A stretch of 64,000 bases of DNA from Rostratula benghalensis (lineage: Eukaryota > Chordata > Aves > Charadriiformes > Rostratulidae), in assembly GCA_013399305.1 (NCBI GenBank), contig VXAI01000083.1, positions 1,853,003 through 1,917,002 on the forward strand, given 5' to 3'. Positions 44,701 through 55,900 of the stretch are shown piece by piece. How positions within the stretch are numbered: position 1 is the stretch's first letter; each line of letters opens with the position of its first letter. Position numbers and translations under genes: made by a program. The notes beneath the pieces are model-generated. The model worked only from the letters and a program-made list of their open reading frames with translations. It was not told the origin of the DNA and ran no database searches.

Positions 44701-47700
44701 GAAGAGCCAAGTGCTGTTGTGGATTTCAGGTGCACAACTGGGTTGATTGCGGCCTGACCAGTCATTCTGGGTGTACATTTATAGAGATGATTGCAAAAGG
44801 TATATGCTAACACTTTCATCATTATTTCTGCTAGTCTTACAGATTTTTAAATAAGATTTTTAAGTTTTAAAGTAAGCATTTGATAGATGTAGCCAGTTAT
44901 TGTGTGCAGATTTTATGCAAAAGAATCAATACACTTTTATTTCAACAAGTTTCCCTTAGTTTAAGACAAGCCAGCAGCTAAGGTGAGAATCTCAGCTATA
45001 CCAAAACTTTTTATCCATAACACATCGTCTTGCTAATTACAAACAATTCTGTCATCTATTCAGAATTTATGAGTTACATTTGGCAGCTGAAATACGGAAA
45101 TGGCAGGCTATGTTTGAGAACTGCTATAAAAAATATAGACAAATCTTACAAGCTGCTTAATATTATACCATTTTCACAAAGGGAGGTGAGAGCCTTCAGC
45201 ACTTCACAGAACCCAGCACAGGCATGAAAAGATCTTATAAAATTTCTCAAATGGATAGACAACTACAAAGGCTTTCAGGACTTTGCCCTTTGCACTGACA
45301 GCAGACATCTTGTGTGTGCCATTTCATATGTTATTTTTTTTATGACCATGGTGAAAGGGTTCATATGCGTAAGCCGTACTGGAAGGGAATTTATTCTAAA
45401 CAACAAATTCCTTTAGGTCAAGCAGACAAGAGCAGAATTTGCCATTTTACTCTAGATGAGGTTTGCTGTGGGTTGGGAGTAGCATTTGGCCTCCACACCA
45501 AGAATAAAATAATGTTAGATTGAAAAAGTAAAGCTGATTCCTGAGCTACAAAAAATATAATCACGTGTGCTACAGGCACACACCACTTTCAAATTTTCCC
45601 TCCCTCTAGCTTATTAAAAATGTACATAAACACAACAGAAGACACCAAGTATGTAACTACATACTAAGTGTATCAACAGGGATGTAGGCATTTGTTATCG
45701 TTCACCTACAAAAGCTCTGCAGAAGTTAAATATTGCTCAAAGATAGCCCTTTGCCGAGTCAACGTAAGAAGCATAAACTACAGCTCTGGGCTGCCATTAA
45801 GTGGAAATCCCAGTACTGAGTTAAAACGTTCCTGAGAGTTAGGTATCGTCACATTGTTCAGTTTATGCAGCTACGTGGGATCTGCTCCTGGGGCACCTGA
45901 ATCGAAACTGGAATGGTATCCCTTCGTGCTGCAGCTCTTTGGAAACTTCCTACACTCTTCCCAGTGCCTCCCCCTGGCAACTCCCATTCAGCACCAAGTG
46001 TGCAATTTCCGTCTTCCTGGTTTGTTACCATTTTCCTCTTTAATAACTTCCCCATAATCTTTACTAAGCACCTTCCCTCTCCACTGTGAAAGCTGCAACC
46101 CACACAAAGCCCCATTTGAACGACACCCTCTTTTGTCTTTAAAGTCTAATCCAGCAAAACACTTCAGCAAGAAACTATTTTTCATCAGCGCAACTTAATA
46201 GACTCGGTGACTAAAACAGATGTTGAAAATTAAATATACTTCATAGAGCAGCGAGAGCATTTGAGTCTATAATCAAATTGCTCACATCCTTATCTGAGTA
46301 GAGGAGATCTAGGGCTGCAGTATTTATTCTAATGAATATTTAATTAATTGAAGGCAATTCAGACTATCATCTAGCCTGGTTGAGCAGATCACTTATCTGA
46401 GAGGTAAGAGGCCAGTGCTGGCACTCCTGCCCCACACCTTGCAGAAGAGGGATTAACAGCTCTGACAGAGCGGGGACGTGCCTGTCACATCCAAGTCACA
46501 CAAAGCTGTCAGCGAAGTGCTCGCTGCCCAGAAGCTACAGAAGCCACCCCGCAGGGGACAGCAGCCCTGCACCTACACAAACACTGCTTTGAAAGGAAAC
46601 CAGATTTCATATTGGTCACAATCCCTATTCCTCTTCATAGTTCAGCAAATTAAATAAGAATTCAACTTGAAACAAATACACTTGCCATTCTGCATATAAA
46701 CACACCAATCCCACTTCCACTGATATTAATGACAGTCCCATTCTTTTCAGTTTTTATAGTCAAAGTTGTTACCTTATTGGTTTCTAGCTTTGTTTTGAAG
46801 ATTTAGCTAAGATATTGATCACATAGGTTAAAATTATATTAAATTCCAACAATACCTTCAAGCCATTTCCCAAATGTCCACGCAGCAGCAAACCTGCTGA
46901 ACTACATTGTGAAGGCTTTTAAAGCCAAAGCTAAATGAACTCTGTTACTTCCCTACCTGCTTAGCTGCACACGTTATTGACATCATCGATTCCAACAGAA
47001 CTTTTAAGCACAGACACCTTTATATTATATTTACATGACTAGCACCAAGTAAGCAGAGAAGTGTTTGTGTGTACATCCCATCCATGGGACAAGGGAGCAC
47101 CCCGCCTGAACAACCAGCGGCACTGGGATCCTGCTCCAGATGCATTTTTACCGTTCCATTGACAAAATGGGCAAAAACATTGCAACAGAATAAAGTCTTT
47201 AGGAGTTCAAGGGGGGTTTTTTTGGAAAAAAAAAAAACAAAGGCAAATTAAGGTTGCCAAACAGGAGACAAATATGCGACTGACAGATCCACTCAAACGA
47301 AGAGGAGAAATTTGAAGGGAAATAGGTTTTAAGAGTTCTAGATTAAAACGGGTCGCTGAGACGCGAAGAGCAAATTAAGGCGTCACTTCTGTCGCTGCCC
47401 GTGCCCAAGATGCGCCCTCTCCCCCTGCCCACCGCGGGAAGATCACACGGAGTGCGGGTTCGGGGCTGTGGCCGGCCTGCTCCGTTCCCGGGTGGTGGCG
47501 GCCGACCCCGGGGAGCGGCCGCGCCGGCCCCCTCAGAGTGGCGGCGGGGCGATTACAGTGGCCCCCGGGCGGCCCTGCCCGCTGCTCCCGGGCGGCCTCC
47601 GCGCAGGCGGAGAAGCCACGGTTTCTCCCCAGAACGTTCAAGGCAAAACGACGACGTTTTCGAAGGAGTCACCCTGGGACGGCGCAGGGCGGGCTGTGAA

Positions 47701-48405
47701 GGGCTCGGACATCACCTCCCGACCCCCGGGGCTCCCCGCAGCGGGAAGCTCGCCCCCACCCGCATCCCCGCTGGGCGGGACAGGAGACCCGCCGTCCGCC
47801 CGCGCCTCTGCACTCGGGGCGGCCTTCGCCTGCGACGCCGCCTCAGCCCCAGCCCGGGCGGGCGCTGGGCAGGGCGGCGGGGAGAGCCGCAGCCGGGCGG
47901 GCAGGTGCGGCCCGGGCCGGGCGGAGGGAGGGCGAGGGTGCGGCCGTACCTGTTGCGGGTCGCAGCCGGAGATGACTTGCTGGTGGCCGTGCGAGCACTC
48001 CAGCGGCGAGGCCGCCCGGGAGGAGCAGGAGGTGCTCACCCGCCGGCAGCCGGGGCCGTAGGTCCGCACCCGGTCGTAGGCCACGCCGCTCTCCTGCTGC
48101 TGGTGGGGCGCCGGGTCAAAGCACGGCAAGGGCCGCGGCGACGGCTCCGAGCAGGACGGCGGCTCCCGGCACGGCGGGGGCCGCGGCGGCGGCGGGGGCT
48201 CCGGGCAAGGCGGCGGCTCCCGACAGGGCAGGGGCCGAGGCAGGGGCTCCGGGCAGGGCGGCGGCTCGGGGCAGGCCAGAGGCCGCCGGGTGACCGGGAG
48301 AGTGCTGTAGTGCTGCTGCCGCCGGTAGTAGTGGTGCTGCTGCTGCTGCTGCTGGAGGTGCGGGGGCAGCGAGGGGGGCTGCAGCTGCTGCTGGCTCCCG
48401 TACAT
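32622..48405 (-). CDS. POF1B: POF1B, actin-binding coiled-coil junction protein (spliced gene span)
   Basis: Fourteen coding exons on the minus strand: 48405-47950, 42429-42391, 41968-41867, 40415-40200, 38868-38738, 37850-37823, 36831-36757, 35464-35372, 34885-34772, 34584-34432, 34313-34227, 33582-33454, 33173-33100 and 32745-32622. Joined they give 1821 nt and 606 residues, against about 589 in human. Diagnostic matches to POF1B are YDRVRTY (about 110-116), [58 protein letters not shown] and the C-terminal [14 protein letters not shown] with QTIVIE. The middle and C-terminal half (about 350-545) is coiled coil. POF1B binds actin filaments and localises to epithelial desmosomes and tight junctions; its loss is linked to premature ovarian failure. 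Odd points: a Cys-Pro repeat near the N-terminus, a shorter N-terminal linker than in mammals, and a splice-donor consensus overlapping the last codons. Position head-away from and tail-to-tail with ZNF711 matches the mammalian X. Confidence 0.94.
33100..33173 (-). CDS. POF1B: POF1B coding exon 13
   Basis: Encodes [12 protein letters not shown] and VTAIITK plus two bases of the next Lys. The donor AA|GTAATG was chosen because unspliced reading meets TAA at once, whereas splicing recreates the conserved TKKYR join. Confidence 0.88.
33454..33582 (-). CDS. POF1B: POF1B coding exon 12, coiled coil
   Basis: 43 codons, including [12 protein letters not shown] and [16 protein letters not shown], with heptad-like spacing. 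Corresponds to SKREGS and HELTSLLEEK of the mammalian protein. Acceptor CACAG, donor GAG|GTAAGA. Confidence 0.92.
34227..34313 (-). CDS. POF1B: POF1B coding exon 11, coiled coil
   Basis: 29 codons with [18 protein letters not shown], matching the mammalian EMVKNLRMEKDREI block. Acceptor GTGCTGCAG, donor AGG|GTAAGC. Confidence 0.9.
34432..34584 (-). CDS. POF1B: POF1B coding exon 10, coiled coil
   Basis: 51 codons, containing [15 protein letters not shown] and [16 protein letters not shown]. Acceptor CTTTCCAG, donor CTACAG|GTAACG. A CAGCAG at the acceptor allows a one-residue ambiguity. Confidence 0.93.
34772..34885 (-). CDS. POF1B: POF1B coding exon 9, coiled coil
   Basis: 38 codons with [17 protein letters not shown] followed by a Gln-rich end (NNRQQQ). 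Aligns without gaps to the mammalian LEKDLSFKDTQLKEYE. Acceptor TGTCTTACAG, donor CAG|GTAAAT. Confidence 0.94.
35372..35464 (-). CDS. POF1B: POF1B coding exon 8
   Basis: 31 codons, including [18 protein letters not shown], the most conserved block of the protein and the start of the long coiled coil. Acceptor CCCCCCCAG, donor GGG|GTAAGT. Confidence 0.95.
35578..35657. repeat. 16-bp minisatellite, five copies
   Basis: Five nearly identical head-to-tail copies of CCTCTCAGAACTACCA in POF1B intron 7, with exact 16-bp periodicity of the CTCAGAACTA core. The near-identity of the copies points to recent expansion and probable length polymorphism. Confidence 0.95.
36757..36831 (-). CDS. POF1B: POF1B coding exon 7
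   Basis: 25 codons: [20 protein letters not shown] and RYLLQ, matching the mammalian block gap-free. Acceptor TTTGTTTAG, donor CAG|GTACGT. Confidence 0.94.
37823..37850 (-). CDS. POF1B: POF1B 28-nt microexon (exon 6)
   Basis: Only 28 nt, encoding [10 protein letters not shown] with the split Arg codon. It restores the frame between exon 5 (two bases over) and exon 7 and supplies exactly the ten residues found at this point in mammals. Acceptor CTGTTTTACAG, donor CAG|GTAAGT. Confidence 0.85.
38738..38868 (-). CDS. POF1B: POF1B coding exon 5
   Basis: 131 nt encoding [10 protein letters not shown], then [20 protein letters not shown] and HVEKIGG, a signature of POF1B. Acceptor TCTGCCAG. The donor GGAAG|GTGCTG is weak, but is the only one that joins correctly to the microexon. 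Confidence 0.9.
39822..40055 (-). mobile_element. CR1 LINE fragment
   Basis: Minus-strand reading gives the familiar end of CR1 ORF2 ([19 protein letters not shown]), and the plus-strand sequence shows typical CR1 phrases such as TTGCTCAAAGCCCCATCCAG and CCTTGAACACTCCCAGGGAT. Truncated at both ends, in the antisense orientation relative to plus and the same orientation as POF1B, within POF1B intron 4. Few decay changes suggest a moderately young copy. This is strong evidence for a bird or other sauropsid. Confidence 0.92.
40200..40415 (-). CDS. POF1B: POF1B coding exon 4, Gln/Cys/His-rich linker
   Basis: 72 codons, low similarity to mammals but the same Gln-, His- and Cys-rich character, ending in [11 protein letters not shown]. 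Borders were set by AG/GT and frame (acceptor GTTTCTAG, donor CCG|GTAAGA). Confidence 0.85.
41867..41968 (-). CDS. POF1B: POF1B coding exon 3
   Basis: 34 codons: [10 protein letters not shown] then [19 protein letters not shown], closely matching the mammalian protein. Acceptor GTTTTGCAG, donor CAA|GTAAGT. Confidence 0.94.
42391..42429 (-). CDS. POF1B: POF1B 39-nt coding exon 2
   Basis: Thirteen codons, [13 protein letters not shown], aligning with the mammalian TTIRKYVVQNPEQ just before EPLS. Acceptor CTTTCCTGCAG, donor CAG|GTAGGA. Too short to see except by homology and frame. Confidence 0.88.
42430..47949 (-). other. POF1B first intron
   Basis: 5.5 kb. No exon matching the extra ELHSPT-type repeats of mammalian POF1B was found. 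A GC-richer patch at about 44360-44640 holds chance open frames only. A-rich run at 47228-47240. Confidence 0.55.
47950..48405 (-). CDS. POF1B: POF1B first coding exon
   Basis: 152 codons: a Gln/His/Tyr-rich start (MYGSQQQ, six Gln, HHYY), a Cys-Pro repeat at residues 45-98, then the conserved YDRVRTY. The ATG at 48405 has G at -3 and matches the mammalian start region in character; the frame stays open upstream to another ATG at 48774, which would add 123 residues of GC-driven sequence unlike any known POF1B. Donor CAACAG|GTACGG. Confidence 0.88.
48112..48273 (-). repeat. POF1B: in-frame Cys-Pro tandem repeat in POF1B exon 1
   Basis: About 3.3 copies of a 16-18 residue unit of the form C-x-E-P-P-x-C-x-E-P-x-P-R-P-x-P (residues 45-98). 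Cysteines at 45, 51, 61, 67, 79, 85 and 95 alternate spacings of 6 and 10-12. At the DNA level this is a 48-54 bp tandem repeat. I recall no such repeat in mammalian POF1B. Confidence 0.9.
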
Positions 48406-51400
48406 GCCGGCCGACTTCCAGGGACCGCCGGCTCCGGGGGGAGCGGGGCGGCAAATGCAGAGGGGAGCCGGGGCAGGGCGGCGGTTATTACCTGGGAGGG
48501 AGCCGCGCCTAGGGCAGGACACACCCGGCTGGCAGAGCCCCGCGGCCGCCTCCCCCTCCCCGGGCCAGCCGGGGGCGAGCCCCAGCCCCAGAGCGGGGAA
48601 CCAGCGGGGGGTGCCGTCCGCCTCCCCCGTCAGGAGCTGAGCCCCAGGGTGGCGGAGCTCCCGGGCTTGCTTCGCAGCAGATTCGGCCTTTCTCTCGCCT
48701 CCGGGTCCGGCCGCGGCGAAAGGACCTCTCCGAGCAGCAGATGCCGTTCCAGGTTTCTGTTTCAGCGCCGTCACGAAACGCCGCTAATGGAAAAAGTACA
48801 GAAAAATTAAGCATACTGCTGTTCAATAAAACCCTTTGTTATTAATCTGCTTACAGCGTGTGTAGGGGGAGCGTACATACATCGTTACCTGCTACTCAAT
48901 TAAATGACTCAAATACTTTTCATAGGAGTTTTCACAGGTTATGAACTTTCCCGCAGATCGCCTTACATCTCTAAGAACCACCACCTTCTCCCCCATGCCG
49001 CAAACTCTGCCTTTAGCAGCAGCTGTCTGGAAAAATGAGTATGTTTTCTTAATGCATGCATTTCTGCATCTGCATCATTGCTCAGATCATTGATCGTTAC
49101 AGACAGGCTACAACATGGCGCTTATGTAGAAAGGATGGCATTACTTATCCAAAATCTCTCTCCAGAGAGAAGAATGCAAACTCCAGTTAATTTCTCAATC
49201 CAGCATATTTTGGTTGGAGTTCCTTTGCCTGTGTCAGGCTAACTCAAAACCTCACTTTGTTCTGCAAGGCAAGGTAGCAATAACATAATTGTATAATCTT
49301 GTGTCATAAATACTATCCTTAACTAGTAATAAACCTTAGATCCTTAATTTTCTCAATTTGTTTTCCCTACATGTTTTCTCTGCTTTCAGGTCACACAGTA
49401 CAGTCACACAGAACAAAAAATAGCTTCTGCAGTACCAGGCAGTGGCAAAACACCTTTGATGTAATGCAGCAATACCGGCTGTGTGATTCTATAGGGCGTT
49501 ACACTGGCCGTTCACTGAAAGCTCTGTCTCAGATACTAAAAAGTGCTCACAACATCCGCTCAACAGACAGTTGGGAAGCTATGAATTTTAGGATGAGATC
49601 CTACAACAATTCAATATTTTGAGGTACTGTGACATCTAGAGAGGTATTCATCGACTATAAAAAGTTTCACTTGTCTTTCAGGCATTAAACCCAAGCAGGC
49701 CTTTAGTTTACATATGAGTGTATATAAAAAGCATTTGAGGTAAGTTCTATCCCACGGCTTTCCAAGGAACTATATGCAAAGAAAACCTGTGTTCTTTTCA
49801 AATGTCATTCTTGGTTCATCAGCTTGGAAAAGCTACTGATGGCTTCTCACAAAACAATTTTTAAAAAGACCATCTCTTGGAAAGCAAGAAAACATGGTTC
49901 CAACAGTCTATATTTTACACAGACCATAAGAAATTGTTTTATGCTTCAGTAGGAAACTCCACTAATACTCCTGAGGGGGAAAAAAAAAGTGCTGTAATTG
50001 AAAATGTGGCAAACCTTGTTGGCTAGCCAGCTCAAGAGTCTTACCAGCGTGCAATACACTGCCCTGTTGAATAAAAAGTGCCTTGGAAATTTCTTACAAG
50101 GGTCAGCTGAAAGCAAGCCCAAAGGCATCCCATTATACTGGAAAGACAAAATAACTTCTGGAAAACTTTATAGATGTGGTGAGGATTACTGAAGTCATAA
50201 ATAATAATAGCAAGTAATATATGCACGGCGATCTGTACCAGTTAATGAAAACAGCCTCAAACAAAGCACTTGAATTTTAATGTGACCAAAGTTTTATATA
50301 CATCTAAACCCAGGAATGATACTGCATTCTGCATCTTACAGATACAACCTCTTCAGTATGATTTCTTGCTGTGACAATCATGGCTACAAGGAATAAAACT
50401 GTATTTTGATATAAAATAGGAGAGAAAAATACCGGGAAAGCCACTACAGGGAATATTGCATTCTCATGTCTACATTTAAATTATTTGTCACATGGGGTTG
50501 GGACACTGTTTGAAGGGTTTGAGGAAGAGAGAGTTAAGAAGCTGGCCAATTTGCAGGCAGCTGCACCCCATAAGCAACTTGATGAGGCAGAGATAAAAAT
50601 CTGCTTTCAGCTGAAAGGAAGGCTTTAGAGGTTGAAGGGGGAATTAGAACCAGCTGGTAAGCAGAGGCTTTGTTTTTCTGATCCTCCCTTTGAAGGGAGA
50701 GCCATAATGCACTTGAGGTTTGGTGGAAGGTGCCTCTCTGCAGACACTGACCCAGATAGCCCAGTGCAGCCACTTTGTTCCTATTAACCTCTTAACCCTG
50801 GGCCACCTGGATCAGGCTGTGCTGATAACGTGACACACCTGGCAGAGAAAGGAATCTAAGCAAGAAGATGCTTCTCTTCTTATTCCAAATGGCTGGAACA
50901 ACCTGGCTAAAGAGTTCTGCTCATGTTCAACAAACAAAAGCTGAACACCATTAGTTGCCTATAAAGATGAAGCAAGGTATTTTTAGACAAGACTGAAAGT
51001 GGCCAGAAGTCACTGTTTAAATCACAAGTAGATCACTGTCTGTTTAAAAGACCAGCTCTGTTAAATCAGAAGTTCTGTGTTTATAGCAAAAACTACTTGG
51101 TGGTGGTCACAGCCTATTTTATGCAGGCCAGGCTTCATGATCTTGCCTTTTATGAAACTGCTTGTACAAGCAAGTTGCACATTCTGATTCAATGTCTTTT
51201 CAACCTTTTTTCCAAAGCCTGTGCTTCCCAACTGCCTCTTTGTCCTTAATTCTTTATGGATATGTATGTAATATTTGTTAGCAGGCAGAATACAGATTAG
51301 TACTTTCCTGGAAGTACAGAGGCAGAATGAATTAGAATAAATCAATCAGACTTTGCTTATAATAGGAATATATAAGGATGGAGAAGTGACTGGGGAGGGG

Positions 51401-52329
51401 AAGGGAGGGGGAAGAATGTAAATGCTTCTAAGCACTGAAGTTAAATCTGCTCTTTAGCAAACACAGGTGGCAGCCTGACACCCGGGAAAACAGAAAACCT
51501 GACCTTTAATTGCAAAGCTGAAACACTGTGTAATGCAACAGTCCTTACCTGGTTTTAGATTATCTCTTGTCCTCTAATTCCTCTTTCTTTAAAACAACTT
51601 CAGATGCTCTGCATATAGAAACCATTGGAACATCAGGGTCTCAGATCTCCTGCTTGAACCTCGGGCTACATAGATACGTGTGAGTGTATGGATCATGCAA
51701 ACACACACTGGGGTAGAGAGGATTACAGAGGAGCCACTGGAAGATGAGTGGGGAAGGGGAAACAAAAGACGAGTATTCAGCAAAGGTCTGACAGGAAAAC
51801 CTACCTAGTGTAGAGGGAGACTTGGCTCTGTGGCACCTGGAGCCCCACCTGCTACATTTCCACAGCAATTTCAGGACAGAGAATAGTGGAAGGATGACAG
51901 GTTGGTCTTTTTACTGCTGGATCCTTTGCCCTTCTGGTTTGTGCCCCTGTAATCACAACACACTCTATTTCCCACCAAAAAAAAAAAAAAAAAAGAAAAA
52001 AAAAGGATCTCTTGATGTCTTAGGAAATACCTTGAGATTGTTTTAGGACAGCACTATTTGGCTGTTTATATTTTAATTAAAAACTATAGCAACAACTACA
52101 CTATATCAAGATGTTATCTAGATCATAAGCTGTAGTAAGTGCTAAAGAATCATCAGTATATTCCAAAATGTGTCTGAGGAGGACAAGCTAGTGTAAAACT
52201 TCTCTCTCAGTACTTTTCCACTCATCAACTATTTTCAACTCTGGATATTTCATAAGGACAATATGTTCTTTTCTCACCAGTAACCTCCAGTCTCACCTAT
52301 ATGGACTTGCTCTATGTGTCCCTTGAATT

Positions 52330-52950
52330 CATGTAAACTTTTTGCACTCACAAAGTCCTCTGGAACTTCAGCAGATCCACTACCTGCTGCATGAAAAACC
52401 TCCTTTGATTCTGACTCCCAGTTCAACAGCCCCTTATCCTTCTGTACAACTTTATAATTTCTCCATTAAGTTTTCTCCCTTCCAGGCTAAGAAAAAACAG
52501 CCCTATCCAGTCTTCTTCACAGGGATGTTACTCCCTATCATGGGTGATTAATGCCCTTTTCACGATCCTTTTTCAGTGTTATTGGATCATTCCACAGTAT
52601 TCCAGATGTGGAAAAGTCATTGATTTATACAATGGTGCAATGATTCCTTTTTTGTTCCTAATAGGTTCTAATATTTGATTTGCCTTTTTTGACTGCCACT
52701 AAGCTGATGTTTTCTTGGAGTTATCTATCATGACCACATAGTCTTGCACTAGAGCACTAATAAGCTGCTGAGAGTCCATCATTTCATGTGTTCCATATAA
52801 GCATTACTGTATACTCATCCACAATAATTATTTTATCTGCTGTATTATTTTATTTAGAAATTGATTTTAACAAGGTATCCTGCAATGTGTAGCTAGCAAA
52901 ATTGGATCTCAAATGCTTCTTACGTGACTTCAGAATTTTAATTCTCTATT
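52330..52950. mobile_element. ancient CR1/L3-like LINE relic
   Basis: Plus-strand phrases such as CCAGGCTAAGAAAAAACAGC, CACAGTATTCCAGATGTGG, TTTGACTGCCACTAAGCTGA and ATCATTTCATGTGTTCCATA follow in the order seen in old amniote CR1/L3 3' regions, with heavy decay. The orientation is minus if the usual convention holds. Borders are approximate. Confidence 0.55.
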
Positions 52951-55900
52951 CGTTACAGGGTTTCAGTGGTAAGAAAATTCAGCAAGCAGAAAAGGTTAAT
53001 CTGAGTTTAAGGTATGTTTTCAAGACTATAATTTACTGTGCTGGCATTAATTAATGATCAGACCATGAAGTGAGTGTTGCAAGTTTGAAGGAAAAATCTC
53101 TTATTCCATTAATGTATTCCTTGTAATAAATTGTGATATCAATTATAGTTTGAAGTGTACATGCTTCAAAAAGAAACTGAAATCTTTGGAATATACAAAA
53201 AAAATGTAGACTTAAAAATTGCATCCAACAATTAATAGCTAGGATGATTTATAATCTAAAATTGTCAAGGAACACTCCTGCTATACCAGCAAAGGGGGAA
53301 AATAATCTTTGTATTACAGTATAACAACAGTACACAGAATGACAAAACAAAATACAATTAGTTTGTTCAATAAGGACACTGATTTTGTGATAGCTGTCAA
53401 TATCTTCAACAACTAAAAAACTCAAAAGACTGAATTTCATTCTATGAAGTGAAATAATGCAATAATGTACTTACTCTTAAGCAGAAGTCACACATTTGTT
53501 CTAACCATTTTCCTGTTTGAATTGTTGAGGTTATTTAACAGTCAATTCAATTTGTTTCAGACAATTAATACAACGCATGAGATTGGTGATCAAACAAACA
53601 AACAAAAAGCCCATGCTGAGCAACTTCTCTTCTATCCTTATTCAGCTTGCTAAGGAGTGAATGCCTCATTTTAAAGAAACGCTACCAAGTCATCATTTAC
53701 CAAATATTTCTGCAAAAAAATAATTTAAGAATATAACATTGTATGCTAAATATGGAATTTTATCCAACAATAAGGCTGAGTACAAAATAAATAGCAAGAC
53801 ATGATGCTAACTTTCCTCTTTTCATGATACTGCAAAAATCCTCAGAGCACCTACTAGTGATATCTACATTATGCTGCCAGTTCTAATTTATAGTTCCGTG
53901 ATGCTCTAAAAAAACTGATAAAGGAAAAAAGCCAGCAGGCATGTGGACCACAGTAAGGAACAGCTAATCTGTGGAGTTTCACTCCTCCATTATGACCAAA
54001 GAGCAGGAAATGAGTTCAATTCCAAAGCAACAATTTGCATTTCCCTCTCCTGGACAGGCTGCCTAAGGAACAATCCTCTTTATTAAAAGAGATAAAGGAC
54101 CTGAGATTGTGACATACTTTAAAATAAGTGGTGGTAACTTGGATTTTAGAGAGAACAGGACAGGGACAACAAAACAACATGTTTATCTTTTACTTGAACA
54201 TACTAAAAATGTTTCATAGAAACAGCTGGTCTGCTTTTAAAGAAAGCTGAAATCATTAAGCAAGTAACACAGAAAAGTGTTTAGAATTTTACTAAAAAAA
54301 TTAAACTGTATAAAACTACTGAAAGCAGAGGAGTAAGTTCTTAACATCTGTAAATAAAATCTAGAGACTATTTTTCCATCCAGTAACCTGTCAAGAGGAA
54401 AGAATGGTTTACAATATACTTCAGATGCGTTTTCATCTCTACATTACAAAATTGCTATAAAACTTCTATGGCCAAGTATGAAGAATGATAGGAATTTAAA
54501 ATAACAAGTGTAATTAGTAGGCAGTTCTTTGGTCAATATATGTCTTAGCTATACATAGTTTAGAACAAAATATCTAAATAGCTCAGGCAATCTGGTGACA
54601 GAAACTGGAATAGGGACAAGTTATCCTGCTTTATGCTACTGTGGCCATACCGTTCTAGTATCCAAAGAGGCCACGTGAAATACCTTGTCTCCATGTTGTG
54701 ACATATACATCCTCTCCTTTATTTGGTTAAATAAGTTTAAACAGTTATAAGCAGTTATTCCTGAAATTTCAACTATTTCTGTGAGAACGGAGTTTATCTT
54801 GGTTTGTCTCTACGTAGCATGGAAAAGTTTCCAGGTTATGGATGCATTTAGCAAGCTTTTGGTTTTCCATAAGTAAATCATTGTGCAGATTTTAATTTTA
54901 AAAAATTAGTCAGTCTTAGCCCTTAAGCTAGGACTTTTCTTTTGAGAAAGCTTACATTTCTAGTTTGTCTCTTACTGTTCAGGTAGAAAGCAAGAAACCA
55001 ACTTGATAGGTTTGGGGTTTTTTTTTTCCTCCATAGATCTGTAGTTGCTTCTCTCCGATTTCAGAAACAGAGCTCATGACAATCCTCCCACATCTGTTTC
55101 ATCAGCTGATTGAAATGTAGATCTCCTGCAAGGTAACACATTTTTGGATGATGGGCGTTACTCTAACCAACTTATTATTAAGAGAACAATTTTATGCATG
55201 ATCAGCAACTTGTCAGCGTAAACAACATGAAACAGTTCTTTTAAATAGGACTTGATATTTTGTTTATGAGAGCTTTCATTAGCTGGGAGGCTCTATAGCT
55301 TTTACAATCCATTTAAGCATGAAAGTTTTCATTATCTTTTAAAACCTTTTTGCAGTAAAGATTGTTTATCTAGCACAAGAAAGAATTCAGATAGGAGCCT
55401 TATGTAAAGCGATGAATACTTGGTTTTCTGATTGTGTTGTATGATTTGTGGTGTGTCTTGGAATACATTGAAGGGCAACGTTTCTTACTTTTTTTTTTTT
55501 TTTAAGCCCACAAGACACCTGACAAGTTTTAACTTATCCTTAATTCTTCAAAAAGTTAGATTCTTTTGCCGATAGGTCTAAGTGTGCTGTTATGCTTAGT
55601 TTTATAACTACTTATTTACATTAATAGTTGGAAAAAAGTCAAAATCAAAACATTTCAGTCAAATGTATATTTTAATTTTAATTTCGCAAGTACAAAGATT
55701 GCATTTCAAAACCACAACTGCTGGGCTTTCTTGAGGAAAGTGTTTTTATTTTGACCCACTAACTATCTATTCTCAAACTTGCTTCTCTCGTGCCAACTGG
55801 AAGCAGCTGGCCAACCTGTTTTGCCTCTCTACCTGAATGAGAACACGAGTATTAATTGTGCCAAGGTAGAACTAACCCTATGCCATGCTGCTAGTAAAAC

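Larger units (their letters stand above)
47400..48790 (-). promoter_or_regulatory. POF1B: CpG island at the POF1B 5' end
   Basis: A 1.4-kb very GC- and CpG-rich block covering POF1B exon 1 and its immediate upstream region, ending sharply in AT-rich DNA. A minus-strand donor consensus (CCCAG|GTAATA) at 48490-48491 suggests an upstream 5'-UTR exon or alternative promoter. No TATA box was recognised. The long plus-strand open frame 47401-48810 is a by-product of the high GC content. Confidence 0.75.

Noticed and set aside
48036..48524. Other minus-strand frames (for example 162 and 112 codons) over POF1B exon 1
   Set aside because: Shadow frames of the repeat-rich exon; only the frame with YDRVRTY has family similarity and joins in frame to exon 2.
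47401..48810. 469-codon plus-strand open frame opposite POF1B exon 1
   Set aside because: It is Arg/Gly/Pro-rich, resembles no known protein, and lies opposite a well-supported coding exon in a CpG island where stop codons are rare.
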